Below, piece after piece: positions 1-10,315 of a DNA stretch of 64,000 nucleotides. Each line of letters starts with the position of its first letter. Position 1 is the stretch's first letter. The stretch comes from Azoarcus sp. DN11 (GTDB lineage: Bacteria; Pseudomonadota; Gammaproteobacteria; Burkholderiales; Rhodocyclaceae), in the NCBI RefSeq assembly GCF_003628555.1, contig NZ_CP021731.1, positions 2,232,001 through 2,296,000 of the forward strand, written 5' to 3'. The translations under genes and the position numbers were made by a program. Under the pieces are notes generated by a model that was not told the origin of the DNA, did no database searches, and worked only from the letters and a program-made list of their open reading frames with translations.

Positions 1-1
1 G

Positions 2-754
2 CTGGGATCGGGAGTGACGGTCGCGATCGGCTGGCTTAGGCTGGTCGGCGCCCGCCGAATCCACCGTGGCCAGATCGAAGAAAGGGATCGTCAGCTGGCC
101 GAACTGACCGGACACCTGCCGCCGTCGGAGGTCGAAGCGCGCCTGGCCGAGCTGCGTGAGGAAAGCGAAGCCTTGCGCCGGGAAATTCTGGAACAGAAGT
201 CAGCATCGGAAAATACGCTGGCGGCGACGGTCGAGCAATTGACGGCGGATCGCGAAGCGGCGATCGCCGGGACCGTCGCCGAGCACTCACGGCAGCTCGC
301 CCAAGTACGCTGCGCGCTCACGGCGGATCACGATCGGCTGAAAAAGGATGTCGACGCCCTGCTTGAGGTGGTCAAGACCCTCGAACGCTGGCACGACGAA
401 ATGCAGACCATCCTCGCCAACAACCGGGAACTGAAGGGGCAGAACGAAAAATTCGCCAACATCAACAAAAATGTTGTCATGCTGGCCCTCAATGCCTCGA
501 TCGAGGCTGCCCGGGCCGGCGAACAAGGGCGGGGATTCGCCGTCGTCGCCGATGGCGTGCGCGACCTGGCCCTGACCTCGACCAAGCTGGCTCAGGCATT
601 CAAGCAGAATCTGGACAAGAACGATCTGGTCACCACGACGACCTTTCAGGATCTCCAGGCCAGTGCCAAGATGATCCGGACGGCGGTACATGGGCTCGGC
701 GCCTGCTCGGAGCAGATACGAGCCACCATTGCCGGGGCCGATGCGAGTCTATGA
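2..754 (+). CDS. Methyl-accepting chemotaxis-type signalling protein, 5' truncated by window
   Basis: The frame is open to the window edge, so the gene probably starts upstream; an internal GTG lies at 14. The visible part starts with a short hydrophobic stretch ([11 protein letters not shown]), as expected just after a membrane segment. A long charged helical region (about residues 15-135) follows, then a short version of the receptor signalling hairpin: [20 protein letters not shown] and [15 protein letters not shown] match the conserved tip of methyl-accepting chemotaxis proteins that binds CheA/CheW. The C-terminal half of the usual signalling domain is short. The stop overlaps the start of the CheX-like gene (ATGA), so the two are probably translated together. 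Ligand unknown. Confidence 0.75.
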   Translation: MGSGVTVAIGWLRLVGARRIHRGQIEERDRQLAELTGHLPPSEVEARLAELREESEALRREILEQKSASENTLAATVEQLTADREAAIAGTVAEHSRQLAQVRCALTADHDRLKKDVDALLEVVKTLERWHDEMQTILANNRELKGQNEKFANINKNVVMLALNASIEAARAGEQGRGFAVVADGVRDLALTSTKLAQAFKQNLDKNDLVTTTTFQDLQASAKMIRTAVHGLGACSEQIRATIAGADASL

Positions 755-1320
755 TCAGCCCGCGCGCCATATCGACCATCGAACAGCTGTTCGAGAACGC
801 CCTGTTCGAAAACGCGAACACGGGTGGCAAGGACAAGGTCGTCCTGCAAGCTGTACGTGAGGACGATCCAGCCGCCGGCAAAGGGCCGGTCCACCTCACG
901 GTGCTTGGAATCTCCTCCTACCTGTTTCGCATCGTCACGCTGTTCGAATTCGCCGCCGACCCGGCGACGGCCAGTTTTTTCGGGAAGCGTATTGGCACCG
1001 CACAGCGCCTAGACGACAGCGCACTACAAGATGCCAGCAGCGAATTCGTCAATATGGTGTGCGGAACAGTGAACCGAAGCGTGCAGACCGTATTTCCGCA
1101 TACCGGCATATCCACGCCTATTGTCCTCGAAAGCGGCTGTGCGAATTACCTTGAAGCACTGCGGCCGATACGCCGGCAGTCGTATGAAGTCGACATCGAC
1201 GGGGCGCTGCATTTCCGTCTTACGCTTTGTATTTGCGTGGTTTCTGGCTCCAGCCTGGATTTCCATGTGGTTCCCCAATCATCCGCGAACGGTTCGGTCG
1301 GCGAGCTGGAATTCTTTTGA
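751..1320 (+). CDS. CheX/CheC-like chemotaxis phosphatase-type protein
   Basis: 189 aa. Residues 95-108 ([15 protein letters not shown]) carry the E-x2-N helix signature of the CheC/CheX/FliY phosphatases, which remove phosphate from CheY-type receivers. The protein is somewhat longer than a minimal CheX. Its start overlaps the stop of the chemoreceptor-like gene by four bases, which supports a shared role in signalling output. No other che genes are visible downstream, because pstS begins after a 277-bp gap. The family assignment rests on the single motif and the context; a CheX-domain protein of unknown partner is the alternative. Confidence 0.6.
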   Translation: MISPRAISTIEQLFENALFENANTGGKDKVVLQAVREDDPAAGKGPVHLTVLGISSYLFRIVTLFEFAADPATASFFGKRIGTAQRLDDSALQDASSEFVNMVCGTVNRSVQTVFPHTGISTPIVLESGCANYLEALRPIRRQSYEVDIDGALHFRLTLCICVVSGSSLDFHVVPQSSANGSVGELEFF

Positions 1321-1492
1321 CGGAACCTATCGGAGGTACTGGGTTAAACAATGCGGAAAATGCTTTCGCCAGCAAGGCGAACGACCTCACCGCGCGTACT
1401 CCCGGTTTCAATATGCTGGCCAAGTTGGCTTTGACCAGCGAACAGACAGGATCGCCGCCAGGCGGGCCATTCCATACAGTCATCGGCGTCCG

Positions 1493-1510
1493 CTGCCACA
1501 GGCCCGTAAT
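1493..1510 (+). promoter_or_regulatory. Weak Pho-box-like repeat upstream of pstS
   Basis: CTGCCAC-AGGC-CCGTAAT resembles two 7-bp PhoB half-sites separated by 4 bp and lies 88 bp before the pstS start. The match to CTGTCAT is imperfect. Pst operons are commonly PhoB-controlled, so position is the main support. Nothing else is recognised in the 1321-1597 gap. Confidence 0.25.
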
Positions 1511-1597
1511 ACGAACGTCGTAAGCTCGAAGCCTTTCACGTCGCGCGAGGACAAGCTTCGCCGGCACCGTTCCTCATCCCTGAACCAGGAGATACAG

Positions 1598-2635
1598 ATG
1601 GTGAAAGCACTTAGTCGATCGTTGTTCGTTGTCGGCACCGGCCTCGCCCTTGCCTCTGGCGTCATGGCGGCAGACATCACGGGTGCCGGCGCTTCGTTTC
1701 CGGCCCCGGTTTATGCGAAATGGGCCGATGCGTACCAGCAGTCGAGCGGCAACAAGGTGAACTACCAGTCCATCGGCTCTGGTGGCGGCATCAAACAGAT
1801 CGCGGCCAAGACGGTCGACTTCGGCGCCTCCGACATGCCGCTGACGCCGGAAGCCCTTGGCAAGGACGGTCTGATGCAGTTTCCGACCGTGATTGGCGGA
1901 GTGGTGCCGGTGATGAACCTCGCAGGCGTCAAGCCCGGCGAACTGAAGCTGACCGGTGAAGTCCTCGCCGACATCTACCTCGGTAAGATCCAGAAGTGGA
2001 ACGATCCGGCCATCGCCGCCCTGAACCCGGGCGTGAAGCTGCCCGAACAGGATATCGGCGTCGTCCGCCGCGCCGACGGCTCCGGTACCACCTTCATCTT
2101 TACGAACTACCTGTCCAAGGTCAGTCCCGAGTGGAAGAGCAGGGTCGGCGAAGGCACCGCGGTGCAGTGGCCGCACGGTCTTGGCGGCAAGGGTAACGAA
2201 GGCGTGTCAGCCTTCATCCAGCGCCTGCCCGGCTCAATCGGCTACGTCGAGTACGCCTATGCCAAACAGAACAAGCTGACCTATGCCCTGATGAAAAACA
2301 AGGACGGTCATTTCGTTCACCCCGACGCCGCCGCATTCAAGGCCGCCGCCGCTGGCGCCGACTGGAGCCACCAGTTCTACGAGATCCTGACCAACCAGGC
2401 GGGAAAGGACTCGTGGCCGATCAGCGGCGCGACCTTCATCCTGATGCACAAGGTTCAGGACAAGTCGGCACAGGGCACTGAAGTCCTCAAGTTCTTCGAC
2501 TGGGCGTATGCAAAGGGCGACAAGATGGCCGACGACCTCGACTACGTGCCGCTGCCTGATGCCACCGTCAAGCAGGTCCGCAGCGCTTGGGGCGAGATCA
2601 AGGACACGTCGGGAAAGGCGGTGCTTGCGAAGTAA
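1598..2635 (+). CDS. pstS: Phosphate ABC transporter periplasmic substrate-binding protein
   Basis: 345 aa from the ATG at 1598, chosen because AGGAGA sits 5 bases upstream and the N-terminus is then a clear Sec signal peptide ([25 protein letters not shown]). The open frame runs further upstream without coding character. Mature motifs [28 protein letters not shown] and [19 protein letters not shown] are the PstS phosphate-binding loops. The protein binds inorganic phosphate in the periplasm and delivers it to PstCA. It is the first gene of pstSCAB, separated from pstC by a strong terminator-like hairpin that probably raises PstS levels over the membrane components. Confidence 0.97.
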   Translation: MVKALSRSLFVVGTGLALASGVMAADITGAGASFPAPVYAKWADAYQQSSGNKVNYQSIGSGGGIKQIAAKTVDFGASDMPLTPEALGKDGLMQFPTVIGGVVPVMNLAGVKPGELKLTGEVLADIYLGKIQKWNDPAIAALNPGVKLPEQDIGVVRRADGSGTTFIFTNYLSKVSPEWKSRVGEGTAVQWPHGLGGKGNEGVSAFIQRLPGSIGYVEYAYAKQNKLTYALMKNKDGHFVHPDAAAFKAAAAGADWSHQFYEILTNQAGKDSWPISGATFILMHKVQDKSAQGTEVLKFFDWAYAKGDKMADDLDYVPLPDATVKQVRSAWGEIKDTSGKAVLAK

Positions 2636-2660
2636 TCACAACTAAATAATGTCATGAATT

Positions 2661-2690
2661 AGGCGGGAGAAATCCTCCCGCCTGTTTTTT
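2661..2690 (+). terminator. Rho-independent terminator or attenuator between pstS and pstC
   Basis: Perfect 9-bp stem (2661-2669 with 2675-2683), 5-base loop, then TG and six T. It lies between pstS and pstC, so it probably ends most pstS transcripts while some read through into pstCAB. Confidence 0.85.
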
Positions 2691-2704
2691 GCTGCGAGAC
2701 TGAC

Positions 2705-3700
2705 TTGTCAGATATGGAAGCGTCCGCCGTAAGGCTGGCCATGCAACAGGTGATCGCACCTGCGCGAGCACCGCGACGCACTCTGTCGGCCCTGCTGTTC
2801 GCCGGCTCCTCGACCGCCCTCGCCGTACTGGCGCTGGTGTTGCTCGCCGGCATTCTGGTTGCACTGACGATTGCCTCCTGGCCAAGCATTGAACGCTTCG
2901 GCCTGAGTTTTTTGTACACCTCCGAGTGGAATCCGCCCGCCGACACCTTCGGCGCGGTCATCCCGATCTACGGAACCATCGTCACGTCGATCATCGCACT
3001 GGTGATCGCGGTGCCGGTGAGCTTCGGAATCGCGCTCTTTCTGACCGAGCTGTCGCCCACCTGGCTGCGGCGCCCCCTCGGTACCGCAATCGAGTTGCTG
3101 GCGGCGATTCCGAGCATCGTCTACGGCATGTGGGGACTGCTGGTGTTTGTTCCCATCTTTGCTGAGGCCCAGCCGTTGATTGCTGCCACGCTCGGCAAGG
3201 TGCCCGTGATAGGCGCGCTGTTTGGCGGCCCATCGCTGGGTATCGGCCTGTTGTGCGCCGGCATCATCCTGTCGATCATGATCATCCCCTATATCGCCTC
3301 CGTGATGCGCGACGTTTTCGAAATCACGCCGGCGATGCTGAAGGAATCAGCCTACGCGGTCGGATGCACGACCTGGGAAGTAGTGTGGCGGGTCGTGCTG
3401 CCATACACGCGCAACGGCGTCATCGGCGCCATCATGCTCGGCCTCGGCAGGGCGCTCGGCGAAACGATGGCGGTGACCTTTGTCATCGGCAACACGAACT
3501 TCCTGTCGTCGGTGTCGCTGTTCATGCCCGGCAACAGCATCACATCGGCGCTCGCCAACGAGTTCGCCGAGGCGTCGCCTGGACTGCACACGGCGGCGCT
3601 GATGGAACTGGGTCTGATCCTCTTCGTTATCACGCTGATCGTGCTTGTCCTGTCCAAGGTCTTGCTGCTGCGAGTGTCCTCTCGCGAGGACGCGGCATGA
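2705..3700 (+). CDS. pstC: Phosphate ABC transporter inner-membrane permease PstC
   Basis: 331 aa from a TTG at 2705; an ATG at 2714 (three codons later) is an equally possible start, and neither has a strong ribosome site. There are about six hydrophobic segments, and the binding-protein-dependent permease domain includes the EAA-type loop around [20 protein letters not shown] (about residues 218-237) that contacts the ATPase. [10 protein letters not shown] is a typical PstC sequence. It pairs with PstA to form the channel through the cytoplasmic membrane. The stop overlaps the pstA start (ATGA), indicating translational coupling. Confidence 0.95.
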   Translation: MSDMEASAVRLAMQQVIAPARAPRRTLSALLFAGSSTALAVLALVLLAGILVALTIASWPSIERFGLSFLYTSEWNPPADTFGAVIPIYGTIVTSIIALVIAVPVSFGIALFLTELSPTWLRRPLGTAIELLAAIPSIVYGMWGLLVFVPIFAEAQPLIAATLGKVPVIGALFGGPSLGIGLLCAGIILSIMIIPYIASVMRDVFEITPAMLKESAYAVGCTTWEVVWRVVLPYTRNGVIGAIMLGLGRALGETMAVTFVIGNTNFLSSVSLFMPGNSITSALANEFAEASPGLHTAALMELGLILFVITLIVLVLSKVLLLRVSSREDAA

Positions 3701-4542
3701 TGAACCTCCATGCGCAGCGCAAGCTGGTGAACAGGCTCGCCCTCGGATTGTCGATGACCGCGATGGCATTCGGGCTTGTCTGGCTCGCATGGATCCTCTG
3801 GACGGTCATCGACCTCGGAGGCAGCGCGCTTTCGCTTAGCCTGTTCACGCAGATGACCCCGCCGCCGGGTGCCGCTTCGGGCGGTCTGCTCAATGCCATC
3901 GTCGGCAGCCTGATCCTCGTGGGGCTCGGCACCGCGATGGGGACGCCGATCGGTATTCTCGTTGGCATCTATCTCGCCGAATACGGGCGGACGACCGTGC
4001 TCGGACGTGTCACGCGCTTCGTTAATGACCTGCTGCTGTCCGCGCCGTCGATCGTCATTGGCCTCTTTGTCTATTCGGCCATGGTGGCCTACACGGGCGG
4101 ATTCTCGGCCTGGTCTGGCGGGGTCGCACTGGCGCTGCTGGTGCTGCCCGTCGTCATCCGTACCACCGAGAACATGCTGGTACTGGTGCCTGGCTCCCTG
4201 CGCGAAGCGGCGTTTGCGCTCGGTGCACCGAAACATGTGGTGATCACGAAGGTGACGCTGCGTGCCGCGCGTTCCGGCGTAATCACGGGCGTGCTGCTGG
4301 CAGTGGCACGAATTTCGGGCGAGACGGCGCCGCTGCTGTTCACGGCACTGTCCAACCAGTTCTGGAGCGTGTCGCTGAACGCCCCGATCGCCAACCTGCC
4401 GGTAACGATCTTCAAGTTCGCCATGAGCCCGTTCGAAAACTGGCAGCAGCTCGCGTGGGCGGGCGTGTTCCTTATCACCGTCGGCGTCCTCGGCCTCAAT
4501 ATCGTCGCCCGCGTGGTGTTTCGCGCCGAAAAACTTCATTGA
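3697..4542 (+). CDS. pstA: Phosphate ABC transporter inner-membrane permease PstA
   Basis: 281 aa from the ATG at 3697, which overlaps the pstC stop. The longer open frame upstream only runs antisense-like through pstC and is not used. Family marks: [12 protein letters not shown], the EAA loop [20 protein letters not shown], and the [11 protein letters not shown] segment typical of PstA. It has five or six membrane segments. It forms a heterodimer with PstC and is energised by PstB encoded one base downstream of the stop. Confidence 0.95.
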   Translation: MMNLHAQRKLVNRLALGLSMTAMAFGLVWLAWILWTVIDLGGSALSLSLFTQMTPPPGAASGGLLNAIVGSLILVGLGTAMGTPIGILVGIYLAEYGRTTVLGRVTRFVNDLLLSAPSIVIGLFVYSAMVAYTGGFSAWSGGVALALLVLPVVIRTTENMLVLVPGSLREAAFALGAPKHVVITKVTLRAARSGVITGVLLAVARISGETAPLLFTALSNQFWSVSLNAPIANLPVTIFKFAMSPFENWQQLAWAGVFLITVGVLGLNIVARVVFRAEKLH

Positions 4543-4543
4543 G

Positions 4544-5341
4544 ATGCAGATGCATACTATTCAATCATCCCAACACGCCGCAGGCGGTGCGGCGCAGATC
4601 GTCTTCCGCAATTTCGACTTCTACTACGGCAACTTCCATGCGCTGAAGAACATCAACTTCGAGATGCAACGTCACAAGGTGACGGGTTTCATCGGCCCGT
4701 CCGGCTGCGGCAAGTCGACCTTGCTGCGTACGATCAACCGGATGTACGACCTCTATCCGAAGCAGCGCGCCGAAGGCGAGATCCTGCTCAACGGCGAAAA
4801 CCTGCTCGATCCGCGAATTGACGTGGCGCATCTGCGCGCGCGCGTCGGCATGGTGTTCCAGAAGCCGACGCCATTCCCGATGTCGATCTATGACAACATC
4901 GCTTTCGGCGTGGCCCTGCACGAACGGCTCAGCCGCAGCGACATGGACGAGCGCGTCGAATGGGCACTGCGCAAGGCCGCCGTGTGGGACGAAGTGAAGG
5001 ACAAGCTCAGGCAGAGCGGCATGAGCCTGTCGGGGGGCCAGCAGCAGCGTCTGTGCATTGCGCGCGGCATCGCCGTGAAACCCGAGATCGTGCTTCTCGA
5101 CGAACCCACGTCGGCCCTCGATCCGATCTCGACGGCACGCATCGAGGAGCTGATCCATGAGCTGAAGACGGAATTCACTATCATCATAGTGACCCACAAC
5201 ATGCAACAGGCGGCCCGGATTTCCGACTACACCGCCTACATGTATCTCGGCGAACTGATTGAATTCGGGCCGACTGAACAGATCTTCATCAATCCGCGGA
5301 ACAAGGCGACCGACGACTACGTTACCGGGCGCTTTGGCTGA
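4544..5341 (+). CDS. pstB: Phosphate ABC transporter ATP-binding protein
   Basis: 265 aa. Walker [10 protein letters not shown] (about residue 51), Q-loop [15 protein letters not shown], signature LSGGQQQR and Walker [14 protein letters not shown] are all intact, and the [10 protein letters not shown] stretch is diagnostic for PstB. It hydrolyses ATP to drive phosphate import through PstCA. The start is either the ATG at 4544 or the one at 4550; no Shine-Dalgarno is visible, so it is probably coupled to pstA. The usual next gene, phoU, is absent and a GGDEF-EAL gene follows instead. Confidence 0.97.
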   Translation: MQMHTIQSSQHAAGGAAQIVFRNFDFYYGNFHALKNINFEMQRHKVTGFIGPSGCGKSTLLRTINRMYDLYPKQRAEGEILLNGENLLDPRIDVAHLRARVGMVFQKPTPFPMSIYDNIAFGVALHERLSRSDMDERVEWALRKAAVWDEVKDKLRQSGMSLSGGQQQRLCIARGIAVKPEIVLLDEPTSALDPISTARIEELIHELKTEFTIIIVTHNMQQAARISDYTAYMYLGELIEFGPTEQIFINPRNKATDDYVTGRFG

Positions 5342-5415
5342 CACTTGCAGGCGGCGCGTTAACGGGCAGTTCACCATCGACGATCGCAAGGAACCGAACT
5401 GCTTGAAAACCTGAC

Positions 5416-7893
5416 ATGCCTTTTTCCTTCTCACTCCGACGCAGGACATCGCCCCGCAGTCTGTTACGTGATGACTGGACCGTTCGGGATTTCGCAAGTG
5501 TCGGCGTCCCGCTGGTCCTTGTTCTCCTGATCCTGTTTGCCATCTGGCAACGGTTCGACGCGGAAAAAGCGTCGGTGCGACACAACGCCACGGTGCAGCA
5601 GGAGAACATCGCAGCCGTCATCTCCGAAAACCTCACCCAGACGCTCGACCGCGGACGGCGGTTAACGCTCGCATCGGAGATCGCTGCCGATGGTGGAAGA
5701 CAGGCGGCAACGAATCAACTGGCCGCCCTGATCGCCTCGGATGCGACGTACGTTCGCGTCGCGCTCTACCGCAACGCTCCCCCCTGCACCTTTCTCGCCC
5801 TTCCGAGCGCAAACGGCCACGACTCGACGGCGGTGACGCACGCCGTGCACGGTCACCCCCCTTGCAGGACTGCCAAAGACGTATTGTTGACGCGGCTATT
5901 GCCAGGCGGCGAAAAACTGTCGCGCCTTCCGGTAGTTATCTCGACCGCTTACAACGACGACGCGCTGCTGGCCGTGCTCGATCTCGGTCATCTCCTTCAG
6001 CCGTACCCGAATCTCGATCTCGGGCGCTCGGCCGTCATTCAGATTCTCGACGACGACGGCAGGGCGCTTGCCGAGCAGCACGCGGACGGTGCGTTTGTCA
6101 TTCCGGATGACCGCCGGTACGCGCAGTTCGCCAATAACACGGCTACGAAGGGCTCGCTTGCAGGAAATCTCTTCGAGGGCCGCAGCTATCTTTCCAGCTT
6201 CCAGCGCCTCAAACGCTTTCCATTCACCGTGGTCGTCAGCAGCGAGTTAGACGAAATCATGACCCCGGCGCAATCGGGCACTCGATTGCGCTTCCTGACA
6301 ACGATGACGGCGCTGACCACCATGATCGGGTTGGCGGTATTCGCGTTCGTGTGGGGGATTTCGCGGCAGAAGCGGATCATTGCCGCACTCGAGGCTGCCA
6401 ACCACGAAAACCGGGCCCTGATAGCGGGGCTCGAGGACGAGAAGCGCCACGCCTTCGTCATGGCCGCCCACGATCACCTCACCGGCCTGACGAACCGGCG
6501 CATGTTCGGCGAACTCGTGGGCACACATCTGTCCCGTGCCAAGCGTAGCCGCGAGCACTACGCACTGCTCTACCTCGACCTTGACCGCTTCAAGGCGATC
6601 AACGATACGCTCGGGCACCACGTCGGTGACCTTCTCCTGCAGACCGTCGCAGACCGGCTGCGCTCGACGCTGCGCGAGTCCGACATCGTCGCCCGCATAG
6701 GCGGTGACGAATTCGCCGTACTGCTCACTGGACTGGCGAGTACCGACGATGTGGAGGTCGTCGCGGCAAAGATTGTCGAACAGATCAGCGCACCGATATT
6801 GGATCTCGCCGGACACGACGTGCACGTCACACCCAGCATCGGCATCGCCATCTTCCCGCGGGACGGCCACGACGTCGGTTCGCTGTGCCGTCACGCCGAT
6901 GCAGCAATGTATGAGTCCAAGCGGACCGGTCACGGCAAGTACACCTATTACGAGCCCGGCTTCAGCGGCGACCGGGAGCGCCTGTTCGCGCTTGAGCAGC
7001 GCCTACCCAGGGCGATTGCAGAAAACGAGCTGATGCTGCACTTCCAGCCGAAGGTCCGGATTTCGGACTATCGAATCATCGGCTTCGAAGCACTGGTGCG
7101 ATGGCAGCACCCCGACTTCGGTCTGCTCTATCCCGGCGACTTCATTCCCCTTGCCGAGCGCACCGGATTGATCGTCGACCTTGGTAACTGGGTCACCGAA
7201 TCGTGCTGCCGTCAGTTGGCGACGTGGATGATGGAAGGACTCGATACCGTTCCGATCGCCTTCAACGTTTCCGTGCAACAACTGCAGGACGCAGAATTGC
7301 CGCAGCGGATTGAAACCCTCCTCGGGAGGTACAAGGTGCCCGCCGAAAGGCTGGAAGTCGAGATCACCGAGACAACGCTGGTCGAATCAATCGAGATCGC
7401 CCGTCAGGTGCTTGACGGGCTCGAGAAGTTGGGCATCGGCATTGCGCTCGACGATTTCGGCAGCGGTTTCTCCAATCTCAGCTATATCCGTACCTTCCCA
7501 GTCCACCGCATCAAGATCGACCGGGAATTCATCAACGACATTCGCAACAGTCCGTACGACGGAGCCATCGTCGCCTCCATCATTTCGCTTGCCCACAACC
7601 TGAACATGCAGGTCATCGCGGAAGGCGTGGAGACCCTCGACCAACTGATCCACCTCAAGACTGCGGGCTGCGACGAGGTTCAGGGATATTTTTTCAGTCG
7701 ACCGGTTCCCGCCTCCGAAGCGACTGACCTTATCGTCCGATCGATTCTCGTTCCAGCCGTGATGGTGCCAGAGTCCTCTGCGCCCCCTCCGAAACCATTT
7801 CCCCAAGAGCACGGCCGGAAGCACGACGGTGAAACCCCCGCGAAACACGACGAATGCATCGTAACTGAGGCTCAAACTCAACCGCTTGGGTAA
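5416..7893 (+). CDS. Membrane-bound GGDEF-EAL cyclic-di-GMP protein with periplasmic sensor
   Basis: 825 aa. Order: membrane segment (about residues 28-45), a roughly 240-residue extracytoplasmic region of Cache-like layout, a second membrane segment (about 295-315), GGDEF domain with intact [11 protein letters not shown] (about 429-439), and EAL domain with EALVRW (about 557-562), [13 protein letters not shown] and EGVET. Both catalytic motifs look intact, so it could make and break cyclic-di-GMP, although many tandem proteins have only one activity. The ligand of the sensor is not evident. It follows pstB by 74 bp with no clear ribosome site. A link to phosphate sensing is possible but only positional. 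The C-terminal 45 residues are low complexity. Confidence 0.88.
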   Translation: MPFSFSLRRRTSPRSLLRDDWTVRDFASVGVPLVLVLLILFAIWQRFDAEKASVRHNATVQQENIAAVISENLTQTLDRGRRLTLASEIAADGGRQAATNQLAALIASDATYVRVALYRNAPPCTFLALPSANGHDSTAVTHAVHGHPPCRTAKDVLLTRLLPGGEKLSRLPVVISTAYNDDALLAVLDLGHLLQPYPNLDLGRSAVIQILDDDGRALAEQHADGAFVIPDDRRYAQFANNTATKGSLAGNLFEGRSYLSSFQRLKRFPFTVVVSSELDEIMTPAQSGTRLRFLTTMTALTTMIGLAVFAFVWGISRQKRIIAALEAANHENRALIAGLEDEKRHAFVMAAHDHLTGLTNRRMFGELVGTHLSRAKRSREHYALLYLDLDRFKAINDTLGHHVGDLLLQTVADRLRSTLRESDIVARIGGDEFAVLLTGLASTDDVEVVAAKIVEQISAPILDLAGHDVHVTPSIGIAIFPRDGHDVGSLCRHADAAMYESKRTGHGKYTYYEPGFSGDRERLFALEQRLPRAIAENELMLHFQPKVRISDYRIIGFEALVRWQHPDFGLLYPGDFIPLAERTGLIVDLGNWVTESCCRQLATWMMEGLDTVPIAFNVSVQQLQDAELPQRIETLLGRYKVPAERLEVEITETTLVESIEIARQVLDGLEKLGIGIALDDFGSGFSNLSYIRTFPVHRIKIDREFINDIRNSPYDGAIVASIISLAHNLNMQVIAEGVETLDQLIHLKTAGCDEVQGYFFSRPVPASEATDLIVRSILVPAVMVPESSAPPPKPFPQEHGRKHDGETPAKHDECIVTEAQTQPLG

Positions 7894-8076
7894 TTCGGCG
7901 CGACGGTTGGAAATCGAAAGTCATGTTCGGCAGAGGGCCCGCCCACTCGCGACCCGACACGATTCACTTTCCATTAAGCCCTCCGACCCTTCGCTCTACG
8001 CGCCCCATGGCGGGATAGCGCCGTGCAGGGCTTTAAGTCCTGGATCGCTGCTGATGCTACCGTTGCGTCCTTTCCA

Positions 8077-8141
8077 TTGGGCTGCTGCCGGTTTCATCTT
8101 CCCACCTTAACAAGGTGTCCGTGAAACCGGCAGCAGCCCAA
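8077..8141. repeat. Long perfect inverted repeat (20-bp arms)
   Basis: Arms 8077-8096 and 8122-8141 are perfectly complementary. The 25-base loop itself contains a nested 6-bp stem (CACCTT/AAGGTG). No T-tract follows on either strand, so it is not a standard terminator. It could be a transcription block between the upstream gene and the tmo promoter, a protein site, or a mobile-element remnant. Confidence 0.8.
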
Positions 8142-8291
8142 CGATCGGCGCCTTCTTCGTCAGCTTCGTGAGATCGCCAGGGTACGCGTCGGCCGCTCCA
8201 AGCCGCAGCGGCTGACGAGCAGGCGGCCGAGCGACCCTGATCCTCGTCGGCGACCTCGATCTCGCGCCTGCCCATTACTTCATTCTTCCGT

Positions 8292-8307
8292 CTAAACCAA
8301 AGTCTAA
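8292..8307. promoter_or_regulatory. TodT/StyR-type box upstream of the toluene monooxygenase operon
   Basis: CTAAACCAAAGTCTAA has half-sites TAAAC and GTCTA separated by 4 bp, close to the tod/sty box ATAAACCATGGTTTAT (11 of 16 positions by eye, box recalled from memory). It lies 142 bp before the tmoA start, a sensible distance for an activator site. The TodS/TodT-type pair encoded downstream of the operon is the natural candidate to act here. Confidence 0.5.
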
Positions 8308-8448
8308 TTTTCACGTCGGCCCCTTCCATTTAATTTCCCTTCCACGACAACGCCCGACCTATCCGTCAGGGCGGCACAGGATGGCGACGAGATTCGCCTT
8401 GCTTCGAGAGACACCCGACTCTCGATTGACGATACGAAGGAGACACGG

Positions 8449-9954
8449 ATGGCTTTACTCAACAGGATGGATTGGTACGACCTGGCCAGGACTACCAACT
8501 GGACCCCGACGTACGTTACCGAAGATGAACTGTTTCCGCCCCAGCTGTCGGGTGGATTCGGTCTGCCGCAGGGGGCTTGGGAGAAATACGATGAGCCGTA
8601 CAAGCAGACCTATCCCGAGTATGTAAAGGTACAGCGCGAAAAGGATGCGGGAGCGTACTCGGTGAAAGCTGCGCTCGAGCGTAGCCGGATCTTCGAGAAT
8701 TCCGACCCCGGCTGGAAATCGGTCATGAAGGCCCATTATGGCGCCATCGCAAGGGGCGAATACGCCGCTGCCAGTGCCGAAGCACGCATGATGCGTTTTT
8801 CGAAGGCACCCGGAATGCGGAATATGGCGACCCTGGGTTGCATGGACGAAATCCGTCACGGCCAGATGCAACTCTATTTCCCGCATGAGCACGTCGCCAA
8901 GGACCGGCAGATGGACTGGGCGTTCAAGGCCTACGATACCAACGAATGGGCGATGATCGCGGCACGCCATTTTTTCGACGATATCATGCTGACGCGCGAC
9001 GCCATCAGCGTCTCGATCATGCTGACGTTCAGTTTCGAAACCGGCTTTACCAATATGCAGTTCCTGGGGCTCGCCGCCGATGCCGCCGAGGCGGGAGACC
9101 ATACGTTTGCAAATCTCATTTCGAGTATCCAGACGGACGAATCGCGTCACGCCCAGATTGGCGGACCGGCGCTCAAGGTATTGATCGAAAACGGTCACAA
9201 GGCAGAGGCGCAGAAACGCGTTGATATTGCCGTATGGAGGGCCTGGAAGCTCTTCTCGGTCCTGACCGGGCCGATCATGGACTATTACACGCCCCTCGAA
9301 CACCGCAAACAGTCCTTCAAGGAATTCATGGAGGAATGGATTGTGGCGCAGTTCGAACGCGCCCTGACGGACATGGGCCTCGATCTCCCGTGGTACTGGG
9401 AACAGTTCCTGGCAGACCTCAATGAAACTCACCACGGCATGCATCTGGGGTCGTATTACTGGCGCCCGACGGTATGGTGGAATCCGGCCGCCGGGGTCAC
9501 GCCGGATGAACGCGACTGGCTGGAAAAGAAATACCCGGGTTGGAATGACACCTGGGGCCAATGCTGGGACGTGATCATCGAAAACGTGGTGGACGGCAAC
9601 ATGGCTTTGACCTACCCGGAAACCCTTCCCTACGTTTGCAACATGTGTCAGCTCCCGATTCTTGGCACTCCGGGCAATAAGTGGAACGTCAAGGATTATC
9701 CGCTCGAATACAACGGCCGCCTCTACCACTTCGGCTCCGAAGTCGACCGCTGGGTCTTCCAGCAGGAACCCGAGCGTTACGCCGGGCACCTGAGCATTGT
9801 CGACCGGTTCCTCGCCGGCATGATTCAGCCGATGGATCTCGGCGGCGCGCTTCACTACATGAACATCGCCCCGGGAGAGTGCGGCGACGACGCGCATAAC
9901 TACGCGTGGGCGGACGTATATCGGGCGATGCGCGCTACCCAAAAGGCCAGCTAA
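8449..9954 (+). CDS. tmoA: Toluene monooxygenase hydroxylase, alpha (diiron) subunit
   Basis: 501 aa, the length of TmoA/TbuA1. It carries the catalytic diiron site, built from two E-x2-H helices: DEIRHGQ and DESRHAQ. The stretches REKDAGAYSVKAALER, FSFETGFTNMQFLGLAADAAEAGD and NGRLYHFGSEVDRWVFQQ are close to toluene 4-monooxygenase alpha. With TmoB and TmoE it forms the (alpha beta gamma)2 hydroxylase that adds one oxygen atom to toluene to give cresol. The ribosome site AAGGAGA lies upstream of the ATG. First gene of the six-gene operon. Regiospecificity cannot be read from sequence alone here. Confidence 0.96.
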   Translation: MALLNRMDWYDLARTTNWTPTYVTEDELFPPQLSGGFGLPQGAWEKYDEPYKQTYPEYVKVQREKDAGAYSVKAALERSRIFENSDPGWKSVMKAHYGAIARGEYAAASAEARMMRFSKAPGMRNMATLGCMDEIRHGQMQLYFPHEHVAKDRQMDWAFKAYDTNEWAMIAARHFFDDIMLTRDAISVSIMLTFSFETGFTNMQFLGLAADAAEAGDHTFANLISSIQTDESRHAQIGGPALKVLIENGHKAEAQKRVDIAVWRAWKLFSVLTGPIMDYYTPLEHRKQSFKEFMEEWIVAQFERALTDMGLDLPWYWEQFLADLNETHHGMHLGSYYWRPTVWWNPAAGVTPDERDWLEKKYPGWNDTWGQCWDVIIENVVDGNMALTYPETLPYVCNMCQLPILGTPGNKWNVKDYPLEYNGRLYHFGSEVDRWVFQQEPERYAGHLSIVDRFLAGMIQPMDLGGALHYMNIAPGECGDDAHNYAWADVYRAMRATQKAS

Positions 9955-9965
9955 GAATATTGCCG

Positions 9966-9993
9966 CCCGAAACCCGACCGATCGGGTTTCGGG
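9966..9993 (+). other. Intercistronic hairpin between tmoA and tmoB
   Basis: A perfect 12-bp stem (9966-9977 with 9982-9993) closes a 4-base loop, followed by AT-containing sequence but no T-run. It may stabilise the upstream tmoA message or tune subunit stoichiometry rather than terminate. Confidence 0.7.
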
Positions 9994-10012
9994 ATTAACG
10001 AGGAGATTGAAG

Positions 10013-10279
10013 ATGGCGCTATTTCCCCTGACCTCGAATTTCGAGGGGGATTTTGTTTTGCAGTTGGTGCCGGTAGATACCGAAGACACCATGGATGACG
10101 TCGCCGCTGCTGCGGCAGTCCACTCCGTCGGTCGGCGCGTGAAGGCGCGTCCGGGATGCATTCTGCGTGTTCGCAGGCAGGGAACGGAGGACTTCCTTCC
10201 GCGAACGATGAAGGTATCCGAATCCGGTCTAAGGCCGACCGAAACGGTAGAAATCGTCTGGGAGTCGCCCAAACACTGA
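10013..10279 (+). CDS. tmoB: Toluene monooxygenase hydroxylase, gamma subunit
   Basis: 88 aa from the ATG at 10013 (an in-frame TTG lies two codons earlier; GAGGAGA favours the ATG). Small ubiquitin-like fold subunit of the diiron hydroxylase. FPLTSNFEGDFVLQLVPVD and the C-terminal SGLRPTETVEIVWE match TmoB/TbuU-type proteins in position and length. It has no cofactor. It stabilises the hydroxylase assembled with TmoA and TmoE. Confidence 0.92.
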   Translation: MALFPLTSNFEGDFVLQLVPVDTEDTMDDVAAAAAVHSVGRRVKARPGCILRVRRQGTEDFLPRTMKVSESGLRPTETVEIVWESPKH

Positions 10280-10315
10280 GTGGTATCCCAACCACTACCG
10301 CAATCGGAGCGAAAA

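Larger units (their letters stand above)
7894..8448. other. 555-bp intergenic region before the toluene monooxygenase operon
   Basis: No convincing gene. It contains a long inverted repeat (8077-8141) and a TodT/StyR-type box (8292-8307), listed separately. A 90-codon minus-strand frame at 8057-8329 crosses the inverted repeat and lacks family features or a ribosome site, so it was not called. Confidence 0.6.

Noticed and set aside
1227..1523. 98-codon frame between the CheX-like gene and pstS
   Set aside because: Overlaps the CheX-like gene out of frame, no ribosome site or domain; the area is better read as the pstS leader.
8057..8329. 90-codon minus-strand frame in the tmo upstream region
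   Set aside because: Runs through the inverted repeat, no ribosome site and no recognisable domain.
8373..8402. Sigma54 promoter before tmoA (GGCAC...GGC and TGGC...TTGC)
   Set aside because: GG-to-GC spacing is 9 or 16 bases instead of 10, so neither fits.
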